Positions 33,901 through 47,200 of a DNA stretch of 64,000 nucleotides are shown in pieces (position 1 is the first letter of the stretch; every line of letters starts with the position of its first letter). The notes beneath the pieces are model-generated. The model was given only the letters and a program-made list of their open reading frames with translations. It ran no database searches and was not told where the DNA came from. Both the position numbers and the translations under genes were made by a program. The stretch covers positions 66,692,841 through 66,756,840 of the forward strand of contig NC_092048.1 of the NCBI RefSeq assembly GCF_003086295.3, given 5' to 3'. This DNA is from Arachis hypogaea (Eukaryota; Streptophyta; Magnoliopsida; Fabales; Fabaceae).

Positions 33901-35859
33901 TTGTGCTGACCCTCGTTCTTTAAATGATGCTATCCCGAGGAGGACACCTAAAGGCAGCCGTAATGGCCTCATCTTCAGCAGGCTCCTCCGGTTTTTTTTT
34001 TACTTTGTGCTGACCCTCGTTCTTTCAATGACGCTATCCCGAGGAGGACACCTATAGTCGAGCCGCAATGGCCTCATCTTCGGCAGGCTCTTCTGTTTTT
34101 TTTTCCAGTATTTTTTTTACGTTGTGCTGACCATCGTTCTTTAAATGACGCTATCCCGAAGAGGACACCTAATGGCGAGCCATAATGGCCTCATCTTCGG
34201 CAAGCTCCTCCGGTTTTTTTTCCGGTTTTTTTTTACGTTGTTCTGACCCTCGTTCTTTGAATGACGCTAACTCGAGGAGGACACCTAAAGGCGAGCCATA
34301 ATGGCCTCATCTTTGGCTGGCTCCTCCGGTTTTTTTTGTTTTTTTTTCGGTTTTTTTTTACGTTGTTCTGACCCTCGTTCTTTAAATGACGCTATCCCGA
34401 GGAGGACACCTAAAGGCGAGCCGTAATCGCCTCATCTTCAGGCAGGCTCCTCCGTTTTTTTTTTCCGGTTTTTTCCATTTTTTTATACGTTGTGCTGACC
34501 CTCGTTCATTAAATGACGCTATCCCGAGGAGGACACCTAAGGCGAGCCGTAATGGCCTCATCTTCGGCAGGCTGCTCCGTTTCTTTTTTTTTTTTTTTAC
34601 GTTGTGCTGACCCTCGTTCTTTACATGACGCTATCCCGAGGGGGATACCTAAAGGAGAGCCGTAATGGCCTCATCTTCAGCAGGCTCCTCTATTTTTTTT
34701 CCGGTTTTTTCCCTTTTTTTTTACGTTGTACTGACCCTCGTTCTTTAAATGACGCTATCCCGAGGAGGACACCTAAAGGCGAGCCGTAATGGCCTCATCT
34801 TCGGCAGGCTCCTCCGTTTTTTTTTTCCGGGTTTTTTTAACATTGTTCTGAACCTCGTTCTTTAAATGACGCTATCCTGAGGAGGACACCTAAAGGTGAG
34901 CCGTAATCGCCTCATCTTCAGTGAGGTCCTCCATTTTTTTTTCCTTTTTTTTTTACATTGTGCAGACCCTCGTTCTTTAAAGGACGCTATCCCGAGGGGG
35001 ATACCTAAAGGCGAGCCGTAATGGCCTCATCTTCAGCAGGCTCGTCTATTTTTTTTTCGGTTTTTTCCTTTTTTTTTTTCCGTTGTGCTGACCCTCGTTC
35101 TTTAAATGACGCTATCCCGACGAGGACATCTAAAGGCGAGCCGTAATGTCCGCATCTTCGGCAGGCTCCTCATTTTTTTTTCCGGGTTTTTTTTTTAACG
35201 TTGTGCTGACCCTATTTCTTTAAATGACGCTATCCTGAGGAGGACACCTAAAGGCGAGCTGTAATCGCCTCATCTTCAGCAGGCTCCTCCATTTTTTTCC
35301 GATTTTTTCCTTTTTTTATACGTTATGCTGACCCTTGTTCTTTAAATGACGCTATCCCGAGGAGGATACCTAAAGGCGAGCCGTAATGGCCTCATCTTCA
35401 GCAAGCTCCTCGATTTTTTTCCGCTTTTTTCCGTTTTTTTTACGTTGTGCTGATCCTTGTTCTTTAAATAATGCTATACCGAGGAGGACACGTAAAGGTG
35501 AGCCGTAATGGCCTCATCTTCGGCAGGCCCCTCCGGTTTTTTTTTACGTTGTGCTGACCCTTGTTCTTTAAATGACGCTATCTCGAGGAGGACACCTAAA
35601 TGCGACCCGTAATGGACTCATCTTCGGCAGGCTCCTCCGGTTTTATTTTCTCGTTTTTTTTTCTTTTTTTTTTAACGTTGTGCTGACCCTCGTTCTTTAA
35701 AAGACGCTCTCCCGAGGAGGACACCTAAAGGCGAGCCGTAATGGTCTCATCTTCAGCAGGCTCCTCCATTTTTTTTCCGGTTTTTCCCTTTTTTTTTTAC
35801 GTTGTGCTGACCCTCGTTCTTTAAATGATGCTATCCTGAGGAGGACACCTAAAGGCAAG
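33901..35859 (+). repeat. 117-bp satellite, mixed domain
   Basis: Monomers include partial relatives of the 958-bp unit (about 34190-34735), GTCGAGCCGCAATGG variants and GGGGGATACC variants. Spelling of the core is still regular here (TATCCCGAGG, CTTCGGCAGG). No gene is seen. Confidence 0.93.
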
Positions 35860-38800
35860 CTGTAATGCCTCATCTTCGCAGGCTCCTCCGTTTTTTTTTA
35901 CTTTGTGCTGACCCTCGTTCTTTCAATGACGCTATCCGAGGAGGACACGTATAGTCAAGCCGCAATGGCCTCATCTCGGCAGGCTCTTCTGTTTTTTTTT
36001 CCAGTTTTTTTTTACGTTGTGCTGACCCTCGTTCTTTAAATGACGCTACCCCGAGGAGGACCCCTAATGGCGAGCCGTAATGGCCTCATCTTCGGCAGCT
36101 CCTCCGGTTTTTTTTCCAGTTTTTTTTACGTTGTTCTGACCCTCGTTCTTTGAAATGACGCTAACTCGAGGAGGACACCTAAAGGCGAGCCGTAATGGCC
36201 TCATCTTGGCTGGCTCCTCCGGTTTTTTTTGGTTTTTTTTTTCGGTTTTTTCTTTTACGTTGTTCTGACCCTCGTTCTTTAAATGACGCTATCCCGAGGA
36301 GGACACCTAAAGGCGAGCCGTAATCGCCTCATCTTCAGCAGGCTCCTCCGGTTTTTTTTCCAGTTTTTCCATTTTTTTTACTACGTTGTGCTGACACTCG
36401 TTCATTAAATGACGCTATCCCGAGGAGGACACCTAAGGGCGAGCCGTAATGGCCTCATCTTCGGCATGCTGCTCGGTTTCTTTTTTTTTTTTTTTTACGT
36501 TGTGCTGACCCTCGTTCTTTAAATGACGCTATCCGAGGAGGACACCTAAAGGCGAGCCATAATGGCCTCATCTTCGGCAGGCTCCTCCGTTTTTTTTTTA
36601 CTTTGTGCTGACCCTCGTTCTTTCAATGACGCTATCCCGAGGAGGACACCTATAGTCAAGCCGCAATGGCCTCATCTTCGGCAGGCTCCTCCATTTTTTT
36701 TCCGGTTTTTCCCTTTTTTTTTTACGTTGTGCTGACCCTCGTTCTTTAAATGATGCTATCCTGAGGAGGACACCTAAAGGCAAGCTGTAATGGCCTCATC
36801 TTCAGCAGGCTCCTCCGGTTTTTTTTTTTACTTTGTGCTGACCCTCGTTCTTTCAATGACGCTATCCCGAGGAGGACACCTATAGTCAAGCCGCAATGGC
36901 CTCATCTTCGGCAGGCTCTTCTGTTTTTTTTTTCCGTATTTTTTTACGTTGTGCTGACCCTCGTTCTTTAAATGACGCTACCCGAGGAGGACCCTAATGG
37001 CGAGCCGTAATGGCCTCATCTTCTGCAAGCTCCTCCGGTTTTTTTTTCCAGTTTTTTTTACGTTGTTCTGACCCTCGTTCTTTGAATGACGCTATCAAGG
37101 AGGACACCTAAAGGCGAGCCTTAATGGCCTCATCTTTGGTGGCTCCTCCGGTTTTTTTTTGGTTTTTTTTTTCGGTTTTTTTTTACGTTGTTCTGACCCT
37201 TGTTCTTTAAATGACGCTATCCCGAGGAGGACACCTAAAGGCGAGCCGTAATCGCCTCATCTTCAGCAGGCTCCTCCGTTTTTTTTCCGTTTTTCCATTT
37301 TTTTACTACGTTGTGCTGACCCTCGTTCTTAAATGACGCTATCCCGAGGAGGACACCTAAAGGGCGAGCCGTAATGGCCTCATCTTCGCAGGCTGCTCCG
37401 TTTTTTTTTTTTTTTACGTTGTGCTGACCCTCGTTCTTTAATGACGCTATCCCGAGGGGACACCTAAAGGCGAGCCGTAATGGCCTCATCTTCAGCAGGC
37501 TCCTCTATTTTTTTTCCGGTTTTTTTCCCTTTTTTTTTTTACGTTGTGCTGACCCTCGTTCTTTAATGACGCTATCCCGAGGAGGACACCTAAAGGCGAG
37601 CCGTAATGGCCTCATCTTCAGCAGGCTCCTCCGGTTTTTTTTTTTTTTACTTGTGCTGACCCTCGTTCTTTAATGACGCTATCCCGAGGAGGACACCTAA
37701 AGGCGAGCCGTAATGGCCTCATCTTCGCAGCTCCTCCGGTTTTTTTTCCGTTTTTTTTTTACGTTGTCTGACCCTCGTTCTTTAAATGACGCTATCTCGA
37801 GGAGGACACCTAAAGGCGAGCCGTAATGGCCTCATCTTCGGCGGCTCCTCCGGTTTTTTTTGGTTTTTTTTTCGGTTTTTTTTTTACGTTGTTCTGACCC
37901 TCGTTCTTTAAATGACGCTATCCCGAGGAGGACACCTAAAGGCGAGCCGTAATGGCCTCATCTTCAGGCAGGCTCCTCCGTTTTTTTTTTCCGGTTTTTT
38001 TTTATACGTTGTGCTGACCCTCGTTCTTAAATGACGCTATCCGAGGAGGACACCTAAAGGCGAGCCGTAATGGCCTCATCTTCGGCAGGCTCTCCGTTTT
38101 TTTTTTTTTTTTTACTTGTGCTACCCTCGTTCTTTAATGACGCTATCCGAGGGGGATACCTAAAGGGAGCCGTAATGGCCTCATCTTCAGCAGGCTCCTT
38201 TTTTTTTTTTCGTTTTTTTTTTACGTTGTGCTGACCCTCGTTCTTTAAATGACGCTATCCCGAGGAGGACACCTAAAGGCGAGCCGTAATGGCCTCATCT
38301 TCGGCAGGCTCCTCCGTTTTTTTTCGTTTTTTTTAACTTGTCTGACCCTCGTTCTTTAAATGACGCTATCCGAGGAGGACACCTAAGGCGAGCCGTAATG
38401 CCTCATCTTCGCAGGTCCTCCTTTTTTTTTCGTTTTTTTTTTACATTGTGCTGACCCTCGTTCTTTAAATGACGCTATCCCGAGGGGATACCTAAAGGCG
38501 AGCCGTAATGGCCTCATCTTCGCAGGCTCCTCATTTTTTTTTCGTTTTCCTTTTTTTTTTCGTTGTGCTGACCCTCGTTCTTTAAATGACGCTATCCCGA
38601 GAGGACACCTAAAGGCGAGCCGTAATGGCCTCATCTTCGGCAGGCTCCTCCATTTTTTTTTCCGGTTTTTTTTTTTACGTTGTGCTGACCCTGTTCTTTA
38701 AATGACGCTATCCTGAGGAGGACACCTAAAGGCGAGCCGTAATGCCTCATCTTCAGCAGGCTCCTCCATTTTTTTTCCGTTTTTTTTTTTTTTACGTTTG

Positions 38801-41800
38801 CTGACCCTGTTCTTTAAATGACGCTATCCCGAGGAGGAACCTAAAGGCGAGCCGTAATGGCCTCATCTTCAGCAGCTCCTCGTTTTTTTCCGTTTTTTTT
38901 TTACGTTGTGCTGACCCTCGTTCTTTAAATACGCTTACCGAGGAGGACACCTAAATGCGAGCCGTAATGGCCTCATCTTCGGCAGGCTCCTCCGGTTTTT
39001 TTTCTCGTTTTTTTTTTTTTTTTTTTTACGTTGTGCTGACCCTCGTTCTTTAAATGACGCTATCCGAGGAGGACACCTAAAGGCGAGCCGTAATGGCCTC
39101 ATCTTCGCAGGCTCCTCCGTTTTTTTTTTTTTTCTTTTTTTTTACGTTGTGCTGACCCTCGTTCTTAAATGACGCTATCCGAGGAGGACACCTAAAGGCG
39201 AGCCGTAATGGCCTCATCTTCAGCAGGCTCCTCCGTTTTTTTTTTCCTTTTTTTTTTACGTTGTGCTGACCCTCGTTCTTTAAATGACGCTATCCCGAGG
39301 AGGACACCTAAGGCGAGCCGTAATGGCCTCATCTTCGGCAGGCTCTCCGTTTTTTTTCCGTTTTTTTTTACGTTGTGCTGACCCTCGTTCTTTAAATGAC
39401 GCTATCCCGAGGAGGACACCTAAAGGCGAGCCGTAATGGCCTCATCTTCGCAGGCTCCCGGTTTTTTTTTCCTTTTTTTTTACGTTGTCTGACCCTCGTT
39501 CTTTAAATGACGCTATCCCGAGGAGGACACTAAAGGCGAGCCGTAATGGCCTCATCTTCGCAGGCTCCTCCGATTTTTTTTTTTTTTTTTCTTTTTTTTT
39601 TACGTTGTCTGACCCTCGTTCTTTAAATGACGCTATCCCGAGGAGGACACCTAAAGGCGAGCCGTAATGGCCTCATCTTCGGCAGGCTCCTCCGGTTTTT
39701 TTTTTTTTTTTTTACGTTGTGCTGACCCTCGTTCTTTAAATGACGCTATCCCGAGGAGGACACCTAAAGGCGAGCCGTAATGGCCTCATCTTCGGCAGGC
39801 TCTCCGTTTTTTTTTTTTTTTTTTTTTACGTTGTGCTGACCCTCGTTCTTTAAATGACGCTATCCCGAGGAGGACACCTAAAGGCGAGCCGTAATGGCCT
39901 CATCTTCGCAGGCTCCTCCGGTTTTTTCCTTTTTTTTTTACGTTGTGCTGACCCTCGTTCTTTAAATGACGCTATCCGAGGAGGACACCTAAAGGCGAGC
40001 CGTAATGGCCTCATCTTCGGCAGGCTCCTCCGTTTTTTTTTTACTTTGTGCTGACCCTCGTTCTTTAAATGACGCTATCCGAGGAGGACACCTAAGCAGC
40101 CGAATGCCTCATCTTCGGCAGGCTCCTCCTTTTTTTTCCGTTTTTTTTTTTTTACGTTGTGCTGACCCTCGTTCTTTAAATGACTATCCTGAGGAGGACA
40201 CCTAAAGGCAGCCGTAATGGCCTCATCTTCGCAGGCTCCTCCGGTTTTTTTTTTTTACTTTGTGCTGACCCTCGTTCTTTAATGACGCTATCCCGAGGAG
40301 GACACCTAAAGCGAGCCGTAATGGCCTCATCTTCGGCAGGCTCTCTGTTTTTTTTTCCAGTATTTTTTTTACGTTGTGCTGACCCTCGTTCTTAAATGAC
40401 GCTACCCGAGGAGGACACCTAATGGCGAGCCGTAATGGCCTCATCTTCGGCAGCTCTCCGGTTTTTTTTTTTTTTTTACGTTGTTCTGACCCTCGTTCTT
40501 TAATGACGCTATTCGAGGAGGACACCTAAAGGCGAGCCGTAATGGCCTCATCTTGGCAGGCTCCTCCTGGTTTTTTTTTTTTTTTTTACGTTGTTCTGAC
40601 CCTCGTTCTTTAAATGACGCTATCCGAGGAGGACACCTAAAGGCGAGCCGTAATGGCCTCATCTTCGGCAGGCTCCTCCGTTTTTTTTCCGTTTTTTTTT
40701 TTACTACGTTGTGCTGACCCTCGTTCTTAAATGACGCTATCCCGAGGAGGACACCTAAGGCGAGCCGTAATGGCCTCATCTTCGGCAGGCTCCTCTGTTT
40801 TTTTTTTTTTTTTACGTTGTGCTGACCCTCGTTCTTTACATGACGCTATCCCGAGGGGATACCTAAAGGGAGCCGTAATGCCTCATCTTCAGCAGGCTCC
40901 TCTATTTTTTTTCCGGTTTTTTCCTTTTTTTTACGTTGTGCTGACCCTCGTTCTTTAAATGACGCTATCCCGAGGAGGACACCTAAAGGCGAGCCGTAAT
41001 GGCCTCATCTTCGGCAGGCTCCTCGGTTTTTTTTTACTTTTGCTGACCCTCGTTCTTTAAATGACGCTATCCGAGAGGACACCTAAAGGCGAGCCGTATG
41101 GCCTCATCTTCGCAGGCTCCTCTTTTTTTTTTTTTTTTTTTACATTGTGCTGACCCTCGTCTTTAAATGACGCTATCCGAGGAGGACACCTAAGGCGAGC
41201 CGTAATGCCTCATCTTCGGCAGGCTCCTCCGGTTTTTTTTTTTTTTTTACGTTGTGCTGACCCTCGTTCTTTAAATGACGTTATCCCGAGGAGGACACCT
41301 AAAGGCGAGCCGTAATGGCCTCATCTTCGGCAGGCTCCTCCGGTTTTTTTTGTTTTTTTTTACGTTGTGCTGACCCTCGTTCTTTAAATGACGCTATCCG
41401 AGGAGGACACCTAAAGGCGAGCCTAATGGCCTCATCTTCGCAGGCTCTCCTTTTTTTTCCTTTTTTTTTTACGTTGTGCTGACCCTCGTTCTTTAATGAC
41501 GCTACTCCCGAGGAGGACACCTAAAGGCGAGCCGTAATGGCCTCATCTTCGGCAGGCTCCTCCATTTTTTTTTTGGGTTTTTTTTTAACGTTGTGCTGAC
41601 CCTCGTTCTTTAAATGACGCTATCTGAGGAGGACACCTAAAGGCGAGCCTTAATCCTCATCTTCAGCAGGTCCTCCGTTTTTTTTTCTGATTTTTCATTT
41701 TTTTTATCGTTATGCTGACCCTCGTTCTTTAAATGACGCTATCCCGAGGAGGACACCTAAAGGCAGCCGTAATGGCCTATCTTCAGCAGGCTCCTCTATT

Positions 41801-42199
41801 TTTTTTCGGTTTTTCCGTTTTTTTTTTACGTTGTGCTGACCCTCGTTCTTTAAATGAGCTATCCCGAGGAGGACACCTAAAGGCGAGCCGTAATGGCCTC
41901 ATCTTCGGCAGGCTCCTCTCGGTTTTTTTTTTTTTTTACGTTGTGCTGACCCTCGTCTTTAAATGACGCTATCCCGAGGAGGACACCTAAAGGCGAGCCG
42001 TAATGGCCTCATCTTCGCAGGCTCCTCCGTTTTTTTTTTTGGTTTTTTTTTACGTTGTGCTGACCCTCGTTCTTTAAATGACGTATCCCGAGGAGGACAC
42101 CTAAAGGCGAGCCGTAATGGCCTCATCTTCAGCAGGTTCCTCCGGTTTTTTTTTCGGTTTTTTTTTTTTTTTTTTACGTTGTGCTGACCCTCGTTCTTT
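35860..42199 (+). repeat. 117-bp satellite with many single-base losses
   Basis: Same monomer order style as the neighbours, but cores repeatedly lose one base from short runs: TATCCGAGG for TATCCCGAGG, CTTCGCAGG for CTTCGGCAGG, TTCTTAAATG or TTCTTTAATG for TTCTTTAAATG. Linkers also collapse to uninterrupted T runs. The pattern begins around 35860 and is strong from 37000 to 42000. It resembles homopolymer compression in long-read consensus, though real decay cannot be excluded from the sequence alone. No gene is seen. Confidence 0.92.
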
Positions 42200-45100
42200 A
42201 AATGACGCTATCCCGAGGAGGACACCTAAAGGCGAGCCGTAATGGCCTCATCTTCGGCAGGCTCTTCTGTTTTTTTTTCTGTTTTTTTTTTACGTTGTGC
42301 TGACTCTCGTTCTTTAAATGACGCTACCCGAGGAGGACACCTAATGGCGAGCCGTAATGGCCTCATCTTCGGCAGCCTCCTCCGTTTTTTTTTTTTTACG
42401 TTGTTCTGACCCTCGTTCTTTAAATGACGCTATTTCGAGGAGGACACCTAAAGGCGAGCCGTAATGGCCTCATCTTCGGCAGGCTCCTCCGGTTTTTTTT
42501 TTTTTACGTTGTCTGACCCTCGTTCTTTAAATGACGCTATTTCGAGGAGGACACCTAAAGGCGAGCCGTAATGGCCTCATCTTGGCTGGCTCCTCCGGTT
42601 TTTTTTTCCGGTTTTTCCGTTTTTTTTATACGTTGTGCTGACCCTCGTTCATTAAATGACGCTATCCCGAGGAGGACACCTAAGGGCGAGCCGTAATGGC
42701 CTCATCTTCGGCAGGTCCTCTGTTTCTTTTTTTTTTACGTTGTGCTGACCCTCGTTCTTTACATGACGCTATCCCGAGGGGATACCTAAAGGGAGCCGTA
42801 ATGGCCTCATCTTCAGCAGGCTCCTCTATTTTTTTTTTCCGGTTTTTTCCATTTTTTTTACGTTGTGCTGACCCTCGTTCTTTAAATGATGCTATCCCGA
42901 GGAGAACACCTAAAGGCAAGCCGTAATGGCCTCATCTTCAGCAGGCTCCTCCGTTTTTTTTTTTACTTGTGCTGACCCTCGTTCTTTCAATGACGCTATC
43001 CCGAGGAGGATACCTAAAGTCGAGCCGCAATGGCCTCATCTTCGGTAGGCTCCTCCGGTTTTTATTTTCCATTTTTTTTTCGTTGTACTGACCCTCGTTC
43101 TTTAAAGACGCTATCCCGAGGGGAATACCTAAAGGCGAGCCGTAATGGCCTCATCTTCAGCAGGCTCCTCTATTTTTTTCGGTTTTTTCCTTTTTTTTTT
43201 ACGTTGTGCTGACCCTCGTTCTTTAAATGACGCTATCCCGAGGAGGACACCTAAAGGCGAGCCGTAATGCCTCATCTTCGGCAGGCTCCTCATTTTTTTT
43301 TCCGGTTTTTTTTTTAACGTTGTGCTGACCCTCGTTCTTTAAATGACGCTATCCTGAGGAGGACACCTAAAGGCGAGCCATAATCGTCTCATTTTAGCAG
43401 GGTCCTCAGTTTTTTTTTTCTGTTTTTCATTTTTTTATGCGTTATGATGACCCTCGTTCTTTAAATGACGCTGTCCCGAGGAGGACACCTAAAGGCGACC
43501 GTAATGGGCTCATCTTCGGCAGGCTCCTCCGGTTTTTTTTTTTTTTACGTTGTGCTGACCCTCGTTCTTTAAATGACGATATCTCGAGGAGGACACCTAA
43601 AGGCGAGCCGTAATGGCCTCATCTTCCGCAGGCTCCTCCGGTTTTTTTTTCGTTTTTTTCTTTTTTTTTAACGTTGTGCTGACCCTCGTTCTTTACATGA
43701 CGCTATCCCGAGGAGGACACCTAAAGGCGAGCCGTAATGGCCTCATCTTCGGCAGGCTCCTCCATTTTTTTTTTGGGTTTTTTTTTAACGTTGTGCTGAC
43801 CCACGTTCTTTAAATGACGCTATCTGAGGAGGACACCTAAAGGCGAGCCTTAATCACCTCATCTTCAGCAGGGTCCTCCGTTTTTTTTCTGATTTTCATT
43901 TTTTTACGTTTGCTGACCCTCGTTCTTTAAATGACGCTATCCCGAGGAGATACCTAAAGGCGAGCCGTAATGGCCTCATCTTCAGCAGGCTCCTCTATTT
44001 TTTTTCGGTTTTTCCGTTTTTTTTACGTTGTGCTGACCCTCGTTCTTTAAATGACGCTATCCCGAGGAGGACACCTAAAGGCGAGCCGTAATGGCCTCAT
44101 CTTCGGCAGGCTCCTCTCGGTTTTTTTTTTCTTTACTTGTACTGACCCTCATTCTTTAAATGACGCTATCCCGAGGAGGACACCTAAAGGCGAGCCGTAA
44201 CGCCTCATCTTCGGCAGGCTCCTCCGGTTTTTTTTTTTTTTTTTTTTACGTTGTGCTGCCCTCGTTCTTTAAATGACGCTATCCTGAGGAGGACACCTAA
44301 AGGCGAGCCGTAATGGCCTCATCTTCGGCAGGTTCCTCCGGTTTTTTTTCGGTTTTTTTCGTTTTTTTTTTACGTTGTGCTGACCCTCGTTCTTTAAATG
44401 ACGCTATCCCGAGGAGGACACCTAAAGGCGAGCCGTAATGGCCTCATCTTCGGCAGGCTCTTCTGTTTTTTTTTCTAGTTTTTTTTTTACGTTGTGCTGA
44501 CTCTCGTTCTTTAAATGACGCTATCCCCGAGGAGGACACCTAATGGCGAGCCGTAATGGCCTCATCTTCGGCAAGCTCCTCCGGTTCTTTTTCCGTTTTT
44601 TTTACGTTGTGCTGACCCTCGTTCATTAAATGACGCTAACTCGAGGAGGACACCTAAATGAGAGCCGTAATGGCCTCATCTTCGGCAGGATCCTCTGTTT
44701 CTTTTTTTTTTTTTACGTTGTGCTGACCCTCGTTCTTTACATGACGCTATCCCGAGGGGGATACCTAAAGGAGAGCCGTAATGGCCTCATCTTCAGCAGG
44801 CTCCTCTATTTTTTTTTTCCGGTTTTTTCCATTTTTTTTACGTTGTGCTGACCCTCGTTCTTTAAATGATGCTATCCCGAGGAGAACACCTAAAGGCAAG
44901 CCGTAATGGCCTCATCTTCAGCAGGCTCCTCCGTTTTTTTTACTTTGTGCTGACCCTCGTTCTTTCAATGACGCTATCCCGAGGAGGATACCTAAAGTCG
45001 AGCCGCAATGGCCTCATCTTCGGTAGGCTCCTCCGGTTTTATATTTTCCATTTTTTTTCGTTGTACTGACCCTCGTTCTTTAAAGGACGCTATCCCGAGG

Positions 45101-47200
45101 GGAATACCTAAAGGCGAGCCGTAATGGCCTCATCTTCAGCAGGCTCCTCTATTTTTTTTTCGGTTTTTTCCTTTTTTTTTTACGTTGTGCTGACCCTCGT
45201 TCTTTAAATGACGCTATCCCGAGGAGGACACCTAAAGGCGAGCCGTAATGTCCTCATCTTCGGCAGGCTCCTCATTTTTTTTTCCGGGTTTTTTTTTTGA
45301 CGTTGTGCTGACCCGCGTTCTTTAAATGACGCTATCCTGAGGAGGACACCTAAAGGCGAGCCATAATCGTCTCATTTTTAGCAGGGTCCTCAGTTTTTTT
45401 TTTCTGATTTTTTCATTTTTTTATGCGTTATGATGACCCTCGTTCTTTAAATGACGCTGTCCCGAGGAGGACACCTAAAGGCGAACTGTAATGGGCTCAT
45501 CTTCGGCAGGCTCCTCCGGTTTTTTTTTTTACGTTGTGCTGACCCTCGTTCTTTAAATGACGATATCTCGATGAGGACACCTAAATGCGAGCCATAATGG
45601 CCTCATCTTCCGCAGGCTCCTCCGGTTTTATTTTTTCGTTTTTTTCTTTTTTTTTAACGTTGTGCTGACCCTCGTTCTTTACATGACGCTCTCCCGAGGA
45701 GGACACCTAAAGGCGAGCCGTAATGGCCTCATCTTCGGCAGGCTCCTCCATTTTTTTTTTGGGTTTTTTTTTAACGTTGTGCTGACCCACGTTCTTTAAA
45801 TGACGCTATCTTGAGGAGGACACCAAAGGCGAGCCTTAATCACCTCATCTTCAGCAGGGTCCTCCGTTTTTTTTTCTGATTTTACATTTTTTTTATGCGT
45901 TATGCTGACCCTCGTTCTTTAAATGACGCTATCCCGGGATGAACCTAAAGGCTAGCCGCAATGGCCTCATCTTCAGCAGGCTCCTCTATTTTTTTTTCCG
46001 GTCTTTCCGTTTTATTTTTACGTTGTGCTGACCCTCGTTCTTTAAATGATGCTATCCCGAGGAGGACACCTAAAGGCGAGCCGTAGTGGCCTCATCTTCG
46101 GCAGGCTCCTCTCGGTTTTTTTTTTCTTTACATTGTACTGACCCTCATACTTTAAATGACGCTATCCCGAGGAGGACACCTAAAGGCGAGCCGTAACGCC
46201 CTCATCTTCGGCAGGCTCCTCCGGTTTTTTTTTGGTTTTTTTTTACGTTGTGCTTGCACTCGTTCTTTAAATGACGTTATCCTGAGGAGGACACCTAAAG
46301 GCGAGCCGTAATGGCCTCATCTTCGGCAGGTTCCTCCGGTTTTTTTTACGGTTTTTTTCGTTTTTATTTTACGTTGTGCTGACCCTCGTTCTTTAAATGA
46401 CGCTATCCCGAGGAGGACACCTAAAGGCGAGCCGTAATGGCCTCATCTTCGGCAGGCTCTTCTGTTTTTTTTTCTAGTATTTTTTTTACGTTGTGCTGAC
46501 TCTCGTTCTTTAAATGACGCTACCCCGAGGAGGACACCTAATGGCGAGCCGTAATGGCCTCATCTTCGGCAAGCTCCTCCGGTTCTTTTTCGGTTTTTTT
46601 TTACGTTGTTCTGACCCTCGTACTTTTAATGACGCTAACTCGAGGAGGACACCTAAAGAGAGCCGTAATGGCCTCATCTTCGGCAGCTCCTCCGGTTTTT
46701 TTTTTTTTTTTACGTTGTTCTGACCCTCATTCTTTAAATGACGCTATTCCGAGGAGGACACCTAAAGGCGAGCCGTAATGGCCTCATCTTGGCTGGCTCC
46801 TCTGTTTCTTTTTTTTTTTTTTTACGTTGTGCTGACCCTCGTTCTTTACATGACGCTATCCCGAGGGGGATACCTAAAGGAGAGCCGTAATGGCCTCATC
46901 TTCAGCAGGCTCCTCTATTTTTTTTTCGGTTTTTTCCGTTTTTTTTACGTTGTGCTGACCCTCGTTCTTTAAATGATGCTATCCCGAGGAGGACACCTAA
47001 AGGCAAGCCGTAATGGCCTCATCTTCAGCAGGCTCCTCCGTTTTTTTTTTACTTTGTGCTGATCCTCGTTCTTTAATGACGCTATCCCGAGGAGGACACC
47101 TAAAGTCGAGCCGCAATGGCCTCATCTTCGGTAGGCTCCTCCGGTTTTATATTTTCCATTTTTTTTCGTTGTACTGACCTCGTTCTTTAAATGACGCTAT
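42200..47200 (+). repeat. Roughly 2-kb higher-order repeat, two to three copies
   Basis: The monomer with GACTCTCG and an AATGGCGAGCC follower recurs near 42261, 44459 and 46456. The TGTTTCTTT linker monomer recurs at 42721, 44696 and 46803. The ACGCTGTCCCG variant is at about 43469 and 45455. These give a unit of about 1.98-2.2 kb. The last copy breaks off near 47200. The first copy has more missing bases than the others, in line with its place next to the low-quality stretch. Confidence 0.9.

Noticed and set aside
40223..40779. Overlapping minus-strand frames of 100 and 112 codons rich in Lys and Arg
   Set aside because: Reverse reading of the same satellite: the lysines are the complement of T tracts. 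No independent signal.
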